This document shows, in pieces, positions 21,951 through 32,025 of a stretch of DNA of 64,000 nt (position 1 is the first letter of the stretch; every line of letters begins with the position of its first letter). The stretch is from the NCBI RefSeq assembly GCF_041146795.1, contig NC_135185.1:27959529-28023528 (forward strand). Reading direction: 5' to 3'. The stretch comes from Maylandia zebra. Lineage: Eukaryota > Chordata > Actinopteri > Cichliformes > Cichlidae. The notes under the pieces were generated by a model that saw only the letters and a program-made list of their open reading frames with translations, did no database searches and was not told the DNA's origin. The position numbers were made by a program, and so were the translations under genes.

Positions 21951-23948
21951 TCACTCACAATCCTGGCACTGCCATGGTATCTGTCGTCTGCATTTACCAC
22001 ATGTGTATCTGTAGCAGTGAACACATCGCATAGTGGCCTGATTTTTCTTGCATTTGTGTTTGACCTGACACGTGGCTCTTTTTCCAGGGCTAGGTGTGGA
22101 GGGTTGTGTCCGAAGCAACTGTTCTTTTCTTGCCTTCTTCGCAGCTACATGAGAGCGAGCCAACTCTGTTGTAAGCGCCACCAGGAAGTCCACCCGTCTT
22201 TCCTTCGTCCCGGTGCATGCTTGATACAGCACATGTGCATTCAGTGTTGCCATGTCAATCATGTTATAAAACACGGCAACTGGCCAGCGCCGTGTTCCTC
22301 TGCGGGCAGTGTACTCCCGAACCATCTGGTCCATCACATCCACGCCACACTTTGTTTTGTTGTAAAGGGTGACAGTGTTTGGCTTCCTTTTGGTAGTGTT
22401 ATCAGTCTGAACCACGCTGTGCATGCTGCTAAGAATATAGACTGTCCTCTTCCGTTTGGCCGCATACGCCGTCAGCGTGGCAGCAGAGGTTGAAAACACC
22501 TAAGAAATAAGATAAATTGTTATTTCCATAGCCCTTTTACACACAATGAAACACATAAACATAGAACCACAAAAGACCTGCAACATACCTGAGTGGTGAA
22601 TTCATTGCGATCTGTCTGTCTAGTGGATTGAGGAATTTCCCTGCGAATCTTGTTGACTGTGCCGAGGATGGTGGTTTTCCGTCCAAGAAGTTTTTGCGCA
22701 AGTGAAAGCGATGTGAAGAAATTGTCCGTGGTAACATTTCTGCCCTTGTCTAGGAATGGTTCCATCAGCCTCATCACTACATCTTCAGACAGTCTCTCCC
22801 CACTGGGACGATTGGGGTCCTTGCCAAGATATGGGAAGACATTGCAAATGTACTTGGATTTTAGGTCGCAAGCCACCCAAAACTTGATCCCAAACTTGTC
22901 CGGCTTACTTGCAATATACTGCAGGAAACAGCACTGAGTCTTTGATGGGAAAAGCTGTTCATCAACGGTGATATGTAGACCAGGGTTGTAGCACGTGATG
23001 CAGTTGGTGACAAATGATCCCCACAAACTGGAAATTGCAGCGAACTTATCAGTCTTTGCTCGATCACTGCGGGTGGACTTGTCATCAAAGCGTAGGTGTT
23101 GCATGATGTCTTGGAAGCGGTTTCGTGCCATAGTTCCAATTATCTGTGGGTTTCCCAGGTTTGCTGACCAGCAGTCATTTACAGATGGAACCCTGGTAAC
23201 CCCCCGCAAGATGACAATTGCAATAAATGCCATTAGTTCAGGGAGGTCCATGAACCAATGAACATGCTCCGTTTGCCGTGCATGTTGAATAGTCCATTCT
23301 TGAATGCTACGAAGCATGTCAAGAGTGATGAAACACAGGAAGCTCTGAAGGCGACTCGAGATACTTCTCCTGGCCTTAGCCGTTGGCTCTCCATCTGCAG
23401 CGTACGCTTCTATTGGGGTGAAAGGGAGACAGGTCCCCACCTGTTCTTCGCGCCACACTGTGCCATCTTTCGCTGTCTCAGTCCCCAAACAAGCTCTCTT
23501 TTTAGGTGGAGAAGCAGTCTCCTCATCTGCAGTGTGAACAAATTCAAATTGTGAGCAATGGGAAGGTAAAAAAAAAAAAAAATCACAAATGCATGCATAG
23601 ATACTAATTATAATTCCAGTATCTCCTCATCTGTATCAGAATAATGTCTGAAATATCTTACTTACTACATCCATTTACTTGTTTGAAATGAAATAGGAAA
23701 TGATATGAAATGTCTTCCTAAATAAAAAGAAACAACTAGAGTTAGGGTTACTAGCTAACCCTAATCCTGCTCTGCTTTTTTAGTATTTTTCACTTGTTTG
23801 AAATGAAATAGGAAATAATATGAAATGAAACCTAACCTGAAGACTGATCAGACAGCTCCGAGTCTGAATCCGGCTGAAGTTGTAGGTCTTCTCCATCCGA
23901 GTCACAAGGGTTGACTTCACTCAGGATCATTTCCAAGGCCTGCTGCAT
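21951..23948 (-). CDS. piggyBac-type transposase, intact frame
   Basis: Three exons on -: 23,837-23,948 (start MQQALEMILSEVN; acidic), 22,589-23,526 and 21,951-22,499. Lengths 112, 938 and 549 nt add to 1,599 nt, a 532-residue protein plus stop with no internal stop. Borders are AG/GT. Family features: ITVDEQLFPSKTQC (first Asp), NVTTDNFFTSLSLA (second Asp), VDVMDQMVREYTARRGTRRW (third Asp region), and a Cys-rich end (CVHCYRYTCGKCRRQ, CQDCE) that forms the zinc-binding DNA-end domain. It would cut and paste DNA at TTAA. It is close to PGBD4-like proteins of fish. The start ATG at 23,948 is the first in frame; a longer N-terminus with an upstream non-ATG stretch (VVYEPPLQGKK) is open. The intact frame suggests recent activity. 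Confidence 0.88.
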
Positions 23949-24069
23949 TTTCTTTCCTTGGAGAGGAGGTTCGTACACCACAGGATTCTTCAGGGCAATG
24001 AAGGATTAGGCTAAATGCAGTGAGATTATATCCACCTCAACACAAAAGGAAGTCCCACCCCCCACCCCC

Positions 24070-24074
<5 letters not shown>

Positions 24075-24107
<33 letters not shown>
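24075..24107. repeat. (CA)n microsatellite
   Basis: About 16 CA units between the transposase start and the right arm of the piggyBac-like element. Confidence 0.95.
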
Positions 24108-24109
<2 letters not shown>

Positions 24110-24158
24110 GAGGCAGTTGGCAGTTAGACATCAGCAATCATTCACACACACCCACTCC

Positions 24159-24740
24159 CCTCCAGAATTCTCAGGTAACGACCTAATTTACATATGACAT
24201 TATGCACTCCACACTGTATATAAATGCCACTTGTTTTGCACATATTCAACTCTGTATATTTTATATATTTTATTATTATTATTATTTTATTTTATTTTTT
24301 TACTATTTAATTTGTAAAAATGTGTATACACACACACACACACACACACACGTAGGAAAATATTTAGTATACACATCCAGAAATGCATACACTATTATAT
24401 ATTGTACATATATTTATTAGTTTCAGGTTGGCCATTCTTGTATTTTGCTCGTTTGTGTTGTTGTGTTTGCACATCTCTGTTGCTTGTGGGGCTCGCACAC
24501 AAGAATTTCACTCGCATGTGCTGTGCCAGTGTGCCTGCACATGTGATGTGACAATAAAAAGTGATTTGATTTGATTTGATTTGAATTGATGCTAAAAGAC
24601 TAGCAAAGTTCGCTTCCACTTGGCTAACAGAGGGTTAGAAAAGTCTGGGACTTCTACTGTTAAAAATCTCAGTTTTCAGTTGATGAAAACGCAGTTTACG
24701 TGTGGACAAAAGGTGCAAACGCAAGGTAGGTGAGCGTGCA
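24159..24740. repeat. right arm of the inverted repeat, split by a LINE tail
   Basis: 24,159-24,197 is the inverted partner of 21,709-21,747; after a 390-bp LINE tail, 24,590-24,740 continues as the inverted partner of the outer left arm. Confidence 0.65.
24199..24587 (+). mobile_element. 5'-truncated LINE tail
   Basis: Matches, in opposite orientation, the 3' end of the LINE at 25,519-27,372. It ends GTGACAATAAAAAGTGATTT followed by repeated GATTT units, the usual simple-repeat tail. Contains (CA)n at 24,328-24,351. Only the 3' untranslated end is present. Confidence 0.85.
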
Positions 24741-25518
24741 GCGTAGAGTTTGAATTGAGTGCGAATCGAAGTGGGTGCTCTCCAATCATTAAAAGTAACA
24801 AAGTCATTGAACACATTTATACAGTTACTTTTACGTTTATCAATCATATATCACAGATTTACAATTTTTTGTAGTACTATGCTAAAAAGCAACTACAGAG
24901 CGAAAGTCTGGGTCAAGCGCCGAGGCGACGGCAAGAACAAAGGAACCCTCGAAGCGTTAAAGCTAGCTTTGTAAGGGAATATAACGGAAAAGTATGAAAC
25001 GAAAATGTTTTCTTTGTTGATAGACTTTGTTTGCAGTGCAATTTATTTGTTGCCGGATTGTAAGATGAAAGTAGACAAAATTTCGGGCTCCCACATTTTA
25101 TCCGAAACTTTACATTAACAAGTTTGTTTTTTTGTTTTTTTTACTGTTATTCAAATGCAACCATGGAAATAACGACTAGAACAAAAGTCATTCATTCTTA
25201 CCTTATACTAATCGTGGTGCAGGCCAGTGCAGTGCATGAACTGATGCCTTCTCCGGTCAATTCCGCTGAGAGTAAATCTAATGTCCCGCTCTACTGTACA
25301 AGACAATGGTTACCTGGAGGGACGTACCAATGTGATAGGGGTGCTGCGGAATAGTCCAAGTGGTAGCAGCTTTAATTTCCCGCTCAACCATAAATTGATG
25401 ATTTTTCAACGTGATTGTTGTCACCTTGTCAACTATAAATAGATCAACAATCAACGATGACAGAACAACAGTGAATCAATGTTATTTCAATGTCAGTGTC
25501 AGGTTTCATCAGTATTTC
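24741..25518. other. interior of the 8.7-kb element, no gene seen
   Basis: No domain recognised. From about 25,395 the CAACGTTGA-like subterminal repeats of the 8.7-kb element reappear. Confidence 0.4.
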
Positions 25519-27372
25519 AAATCAAATCAAATCAAATCACTTTTATTGTCACATCACATGTGCAGGCACACTGGCACAGCACATGCGAGTGAAATTCTTG
25601 TGTGCGAGCCCCACAAGCAACAGAGATGTGCAAACACAACAACACAAACGAGCAAAATACAAGAATGGCTAATCTGAAACTAATAAATATATGTACAATA
25701 TATAATAGTGTATGCATTTCTGGATGTGTATACTAAATATTTTCCTACGTGTGTGTGTGTGTGTGTGTGTATACACATTTTTACAAATTAAATAGTAAAA
25801 AATAAATAAATAAAATATATAAAATATACAGAGGTTTGTAGTTGGATATTGTGCAAAACAAGTGGCATTTATATACAGTATGTAGTGCATAATGTTGAAG
25901 TTCCAGTAGTGAAGCTGAGGTGTCTATGAAGTGTTCAGCAGTCTGATGGCCTGGTGGAAAAAGCTCTCTCAGTCTGCTGGTACGGGACCGGATGCTGCAG
26001 AACCTCCTTCCTGATGGAAGCAGTCTGAACAGTTTATGGCTGGGGTGACTGGAGTCCTTGATGATCCTCCCCGCTTTCCTCAGGCAGCGCTTCCTGTAGA
26101 TGTCTTGGAGGGAGGGAAGCTCACCTCCAATTATCCGTTCAGAGCACCGCACTACTCGCTGGAGAGCTTTGCAGTTGTAGGCGGTGCTGTTGCCGTACCA
26201 GGTGGTGATGCATCCAGTGAGGATGCTCTCAATGGCACAGTGATAGAAGGTCCTGAGGATGCGGGGGCTCATGCCGAATCTTTTCAGTCTCCTGAGAAAG
26301 AAGAGGCGCTGCTGCGCCTTCTTCACTGTTTTGTTTATGTGTACTGACCACGTAAGATCCTCAGCCAGATGTACTCCAAGGAACCGGAAGCTGCTCACTC
26401 TCTCCACAGCAGCGCCGTTGATGGTGATGGGGGTGTGTACTTCTCTGCACCTCCGGAAGTCCACTATCAACTCCTTTGTCTTTGCGACGTTGAGGGTGAG
26501 ATGGTTGTCTTGACACCAGTGGGTCAGGGCGCTGACCTCCTCCCTGTAAGCCGTCTCATCACCGTTGGTGATAAGACCCACCACTGTAGTGTCGTCCGCA
26601 AACTTCACAATGATGTTGGAGCTGTTAGTGGCTGTGCAGTCGTAGGTGTAGAGTGAGTACAGGAGAGGGCTCAGTACACACCCCTGTGGAGCACCAGTGT
26701 TCAGTGTGATGGGGGATGAGGTGATGCTGCCCAGTCTGACCACCTGGCGTCTGTCAGACAGGAAGCTAAGGATCCAGCTGCAGAGGGAGCTGCTCAGTCC
26801 TAGATCCTGCAGTTTCCTGTCCAGCTTCGAGGGAACGATGGTGTTGAATGCTGAGCTGTAATCTACAAACAGCATTCTCACATACGTGTCTCTCTTCTCC
26901 AGGTGTGACAGGGCAGTATGTAGTGTCAGGGCTATGGCATCATCAGTGGACCTGTTGTGGCGGTATGCGAACTGTAGAGGGTCCAGTGAGTCTGGTAGTG
27001 CAGAGCAGATGAAGTCCCTGACCAGCTTCTCGAAGCATTTGCTCACGATGGGGGTCAGGGCTACAGGTCGCCAGTCGTTCAATGAGGAGATGGTGGAGGA
27101 TTTGGGTACAGGGACGATGGTGGCCATTTTGAAGCAGGCTGGGACTACAGACAGAGAGAGGGAAAGGTTGAAGATGTGTGTGAACACTCCAGCCAGCTGA
27201 GCCGCGCATGACTTGAGGACGCGGCCGGGAATCCCGTCCGGACCAGTAGCTTTGCGCGCGTTCACCTTCCTGAAGCACTTCCGCACATCCTCCTCAGACA
27301 CAGTGTGCACACTGACGTCATCCGCGGTGCGCACACTGTCCGGTCTCATGGTGTTCGCTGTGTCGAATCTAG
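25519..27372 (-). mobile_element. LINE with reverse transcriptase (Rex1/L2-like group)
   Basis: On -, an open frame (27,349 to about 25,910) covers the reverse transcriptase: [72 protein letters not shown] and the catalytic [14 protein letters not shown]. It ends in the C-terminal ...CLRKAGRIIKDSSHPSHKLF region. The endonuclease domain is missing, so it is 5' truncated. The 3' end at 25,519 is a run of CAAAT units (GATTT on the coding strand). It is inserted in the right part of the 8.7-kb element. The family is related to the LINE at 32,607-36,940 but with a different tail repeat. Confidence 0.85.
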
Positions 27373-27493
27373 CGTAGAATACGTTTTCAATGTTGTTTCA
27401 ACATTGGTTTTGTGTTGATATTTCAATCCTGACGATTCTGATGGTTCAGATGGAAAATCAACATCTGTTCAATGTCTCCTTGCTATCTGGGTA

Positions 27494-28530
27494 GTGACTC
27501 AGTTTGAAAACGACCACAAACGTCACTATGCACTAATTGCAACTTGCGTTTTGTTCGTATTTCTCCCACTGATTTGTAAGGTTTTCTTGATAATTTGCCC
27601 TCAACACAAGCTTCACAAAAAATGTCCTCCTCTTCATTTGTAAGGCTAACTCCTTTTACCAAGTTTTTTACTCTTTTCAGATTTGTAGTGTGACCTAGGC
27701 GCTGATGCCACATACTTGCTGGAACTGAAGCAGTTGACGCTCCATGACAGGTTGTGCAGTTTCCCTCAATATCCAGCTGATACAAGCCGTCAGATCTTTG
27801 TGTTCCCATTCTATGGAGAGCTCCATTCTTTCCTCTTATGTAGCAATGAGTCCTTTTGAACTTCACTGTGTTTCCCTTCTTGGCAGCAGCTCCCACTGAG
27901 AAAAGGTTCATTGATAACTTGGGAACATACAGCACATCATACATTGTGGCATCTTTTCCATTACTAACTCTGAATGACATTTTCATTGTTATGTTGCCCA
28001 GACCTAAAGCCTCAACTACTCTGCCATCACTGAGTTTTACTGTTTGTGGTTCTGAAAACTCTTGGTAGTTCTGTAGAGCTTCTTTATTCCATGTCATGTG
28101 TTTTGACACTCCTGAATCAATTAACCATTCTTCTTGTTGTGCATCACTTTTACATGACTCATTTACAACAAAAGCTCCCTCATATGAGTCCTCTTTGTCC
28201 TTATACACCACGCTTTTAGCCTTGTGGGCCTTGTATTTCTTTTTAATGCTTGGACAATCACGCTTGATATGTCCTTCCTTCCCATATTTGTAACATCTCC
28301 ATGAGTCGGAGCTGTTTGCTCCCACTGTTTTTGATCCACTCTGTTCATTTCTATGCATCTGAGATGACATTGCTGATACACTACTGGACACAGTGGTGTT
28401 GTCAGTAAGCACTCGCTTTTGTTCCTCATTTATCAAGGCTTGTTGAACAAACTGTAGTGTCAGACTGTCCATCTTTGTCTCCAAAGCAGTAACAACAGTT
28501 GCATAGCTGGGTGGCAAACTACCTAGAAGG
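27494..28530 (-). pseudogene. Copia-type gag/protease/pre-integrase
   Basis: On -: end of gag (LLGSLPPSYATVVTALET), a zinc knuckle CYKYGKEGHIKRDC in which the second Cys of CX2CX4HX4C is Tyr, a protease site WLIDSGVSKHMT (DSG), the GAG-pre-integrase motif MWHQRLGHTTNLKR, and CEACVEGKLSRKPY, the zinc-binding front of integrase, ending in VHSDVCGRFQTESL where the 8.7-kb element cuts in. The altered knuckle and the insertions show it is not functional. Confidence 0.88.
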
Positions 28531-28538
28531 GTGACAAT

Positions 28539-30558
28539 TAGGGCTGGGACAACGCATCGACGTAATCGATTACGTCGACGCAAAAAATACGTCGACGTAA
28601 AAAAATCTGCGTCGATGCGTCGTCACTTTCAAAAAAAGACATGGCGGCAGCGAGTAGCGGAATCATGAGTGAGGCAGTTGCAGTCAACTTAAATCACTCC
28701 ACCCGAACACGCAGTTCTACAGTATGGGGATATTTTAACAGAAAAGGAAGTGATTCAGTCGTTTGCCGGCTTTGTGAGGTGGAAATGGCCTATCATAAAA
28801 GCACGACGGCTATGCACCAGCACCTCAAACGACGGCATCCAGGAGCAGCTTCTGCAAAGGACAAACCACCGTAAGTTTTCAACTTTTTTACTAACGCTAG
28901 TTTTTACCCGTTAATTCATCCAGACCGCCCCCCCCCCCCACGTAGACGTACACTCACTCATAGACACAGATAAACACCCAACCTCCGTAAATGCAAAACT
29001 CATTTAAGCTGCTGAGCAGTAACATATAGCAGCTGCTGTTGTTATTGTTTTTTTTTTTGTGGCCTATGCTGGCAAAATGAGTCGGAATGCACGCAGGCTG
29101 ATTATCAGAATCGGCGAAAGACAAAAATGTGAGACAGCGAATTGGCCGCAGGAGAAATGTTAACAAGGATAATGCACCACCTGCTAAACGTAGCCGTCGT
29201 GGACACTGTTACAACATTGTTAAAGTGCTTGCAAAAGCAAAATGACAATGAACTCTTGATTTGTCAAATTTAATGTGTTTCATCCTATTTGAACGCTGTT
29301 TTTATACATTATGCTTCTCCAGCTTGATCTTATAAGTCAAAGTTATGCCATCTAATGACTAGAAAGCAGTGCACCAGTAAAGGTGCCATCAGCTATGGCT
29401 GTTTAAACATTATCTTTTCCAGCCATCATGATTACTGCATATCATATGTTCAACATTGGGGATTATTATTAACCTCTTACTGTTATGCTATGAAAGCACA
29501 TGGCATAACAGTGTGTGTGTATCTATCTATCTATCTAGCTCAACCAGATCCTTATCAAATTATTTTGATATTATGCTTTCCATATAATTATTTTGTAATT
29601 ATTCGAATTCATCTGTGTGCTGTGTGTGATTTATGATTTCAGGAATAAACAGAAAAGTCTGGAGGACTACTGTCAGAGAAGAAGTACACCATGCACCCCC
29701 CAGGAGGTGGCTGTACTTACTGAGAGCGTCTTAGCTATGATTTTAAAAGACAAGAGACCACTTGCTGTGGGTGAGGGATTCAAAGAAATGCTGACCACTT
29801 TCCAACCAGGTTACACTCTGCCGTCTAGGCGTCATTTTACAAGCATGATGGAGAGAAAGTATGAAACTTCAGTGGAGAAACTAAGGAATGAACTAAAAAA
29901 AGCCACATCCAAAATCTCCCTTACCACTGATGCTTGGACAAGTCTGGTCACAGAGTCCTACTTAGGGGTAACTTGTCATTTCATTATTTGTTCAAAGACG
30001 CCATTGCTGCTGTTCGTATATTATTAATTTTTTGCTATGATTTCCTTTGTTATATTTGTTTTGCAAAACATTTAATTTTTTGTTAAAAACAGAAGATTGT
30101 AGTACAATGTTATTGTGGATTTTGTTTTGTGAAGGAAGAGCACTTTTTGGCAGAAAGCAAAGTGAATATTACATTTTGTTTGTTTAAAGACACCATTGTT
30201 GCTATTTATTTGAAATGTTTTGTTAACTTTTCCTTAATTTTATATATGTTTGCACATTTCATTTCTTGTTAAATGCTATCTCTATTGTATTGATTGTACG
30301 ACCTCTACAACTTTATTTTGCAATTTTTTTATTTTTTATTAAAAGGTCTTCAAATGAATAGATTTGTGTTTTTCATTTATATACATAAATTAATAAATGT
30401 GAAATTGCTATACAAGTCAAATAATGGGGAAAAAATCGTTAATCGAATCGAATCGAAATCGAATCGGATTGAAAAACGAATCGTTAGATTAATCGATGCA
30501 TCGAAAAATTAATCGCTAGATTCATCGATTAGGAAAATAATCGTTTTGCCCAGCCCTA
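28539..30558 (+). mobile_element. hAT element with perfect 8-bp target duplication
   Basis: Ends are TAGGGCTGGG and CCCAGCCCTA, flanked by GTGACAAT at 28,531-28,538 and 30,559-30,566. It interrupts the gag frame of the Copia fragment, which resumes on the other side. Near the ends are repeated CGTCGACG / AATCGAT motifs typical of ZBED-like hAT elements. At 2.0 kb it is an internally deleted copy that retains the start of the transposase gene. Confidence 0.95.
28641..29967 (+). pseudogene. hAT transposase N-terminal exons (BED finger)
   Basis: Exon 28,641-28,870 starts [12 protein letters not shown] and contains a BED-type zinc finger: [28 protein letters not shown] and HLKRRH; it ends at GTAAGT. 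Exon 29,643-29,967 reads KSLEDYCQRRSTPCTPQEVA through ISLTTDAWTSLVTESYLG, the start of the RNase H-like core with its first Asp (TTDAW). The rest of the core and the C-terminal dimerisation region are deleted, so it cannot make a complete transposase. Confidence 0.88.
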
Positions 30559-30566
30559 GTGACAAT

Positions 30567-30793
30567 TTGATCTTCCTCTTCAATTACAGAACCTATTGCC
30601 CCTAGCTGATCAGTAAGTTCCTTCATCCTCTTTAAATGATCATTGAGATGTTCTCCTTCCTTCATTTCACACTGGAAGTACTTCTTCAGAAATAGCTTGT
30701 TAGCAACAGTATCTCTTTCAAACTGTGCTTTTAGCATCTCCCATGCTTCTTTGGGGGTCTTACAGTTTGTTATCAAGTACAATTGGGGTGTGA
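30567..30793 (-). pseudogene. Copia-type gag N-terminal part
   Basis: On -: NCKTPKEAWEMLKAQFERDT and KKYFQCEMKEGEHLNDHLKR, the UBN2-type gag domain of Copia elements. It should be preceded by about 60-100 more gag residues and a 5' LTR, but at 30,793/30,794 the sequence changes directly to a USP42 exon. Confidence 0.85.
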
Positions 30794-31521
30794 ATGAAGG
30801 GCCGCAGATCCAGATGCTCCAAATACTTCACATCCTGATGACCACCACACAAAGAATTTCAAACATTACATGCAAATATCCTGTTTTATAATAAAACAAA
30901 GCATCTGTCATGTATCTTTATGACTTAAGCAGACACTATTGGCCATTTGACTTTGTGATTTTGCCTCCACTGAAGTCTGCAAAGCGTTTGAGTGAGAGGG
31001 TGAGCACATTGGCGCTGCGATGGATTGTGAATCTTTTTGAGGCCGTTACCATTTTTTTGCACCTGAAGGAAACAAACATTCATCATGGTTTGGCATCTCT
31101 TTGACTTACTTGGTGCATTTGTAAGCATTTTCGCCATCCAGCTGTTCTGGCTTGACAAACTGCTTCAGAGCTTTGGAGACATTTGGAGCAGTCTATATGA
31201 ACAGAGAGAGAGAGGAAAAACCTCACACTCCATAATGCAGAGAATACATAGTAGCAACGTCACTTTGAATGTTGTCCAATTACCTTAATTTCCAGAGTGA
31301 TATCCAGAAAAGGGTCAAATGTATCTGAGACAGCTTTGCAGTTTAAACGTTTAACAGAAACAGAAATCAGTGCTATGAGTATCACACAAGCTGTAAGACA
31401 TAAAAAGACAAATAAAAGAAAAATAAATCAAACCTTAAAAAACAGTGACTTACCTCTGGATCTTAGGTACCCGCCAAACACTTGATGGATGAAAGAGGTT
31501 GCCTGCGTTTGCCTGTCCAAT
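30794..31521 (-). pseudogene. USP42: USP42 copy B, middle protease exons
   Basis: Exons on -: 31,454-31,521 (complete here: LDRQTQATSFIHQVFGGYLR), about 31,284-31,372, 31,110-31,192, 30,952-31,062, and only the first 41 bases of the His-box exon (30,794-30,834, [13 protein letters not shown]) before Copia sequence. 30,794-31,501 is the second copy of the 708-bp block. Shared lesions with copy A: the exon at 31,284 has TG instead of AG at the expected acceptor (an upstream ATAG at 31,373 would add seven in-frame residues), and the exon ending at 30,952 has a donor that leaves the next exon out of frame. The part of the His box with the catalytic His is missing from this copy. Confidence 0.88.
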
Positions 31522-32025
31522 CTATAATAAAAAGATAAAGCACAAAAGTTAACTAATAAGGACAGTGCAACAATTAACTGATTGACCATTTATTTTTTAG
31601 CATTTTGGAACCAGACGATCACTTTACAGTATTCAAGTAGCAGAAAAGACAATAGGAGGAATTGGAGCACGATTAATTACTTAAGAGGCCATCTGCTGCT
31701 ACACGGGAAGAATTGATTTGATGAGAATTGACACTTTAGGTTCTTAAAAAAATAAATTAATTAATAAATTATTTTTAGGAGTCTAACAAGAAGCACAACA
31801 CTCAGCCCAGTGCATCTGTTAAACGTGTAGTTTTGATTAAATGTGCACATAGACTTTGAAGCTCTATAGTAACACATAGAAAAACCTGGATTTTCTGAAT
31901 TTTGCTGCTGCAATAATAGCACGAATGCCATTAGGGTGAATAAGAGATGACCTGAGGGGTTGAGTGCTCCTGCTCAAACTGCTTACCCTGTTGGCTCAGA
32001 AGAAATCTATCTGATTGTTAAGTGA
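31522..32025 (-). other. USP42 intronic DNA, no exon seen
   Basis: The exons that should lie upstream of 31,521 (the part of the protease domain with GNQEDAHEFL in mammals) were looked for between 31,522 and 38,125 on - and not found. Confidence 0.5.

Larger units (their letters stand above)
18778..27491. mobile_element. 8.7-kb inverted-repeat DNA element in the Copia fragment
   Basis: The left end is CCCAGATAGCAAGG and the right end CCTTGCTATCTGGG; the Copia integrase frame is broken exactly here and TA flanks both sides (18,776-18,777; 27,492-27,493). Just inside both ends are many copies of a CAACGTTGA/TCAATGTTGA-type motif (18,800-19,015; 25,395-25,520; 27,373-27,480). It carries a DUF4806-type gene, a nested piggyBac-like element and two LINE copies. 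I find no core transposase of its own, so it is either non-autonomous or has lost that gene. A CACTA/EnSpm-like relationship is possible from the gene type but is inference only. Confidence 0.8.

Noticed and set aside
26036..27200. Several plus-strand frames of 80-110 codons
   Set aside because: They are antisense shadows of the LINE reverse transcriptase on -. The same applies to minus-strand frames at 33,130-33,870 and 35,545-36,220.
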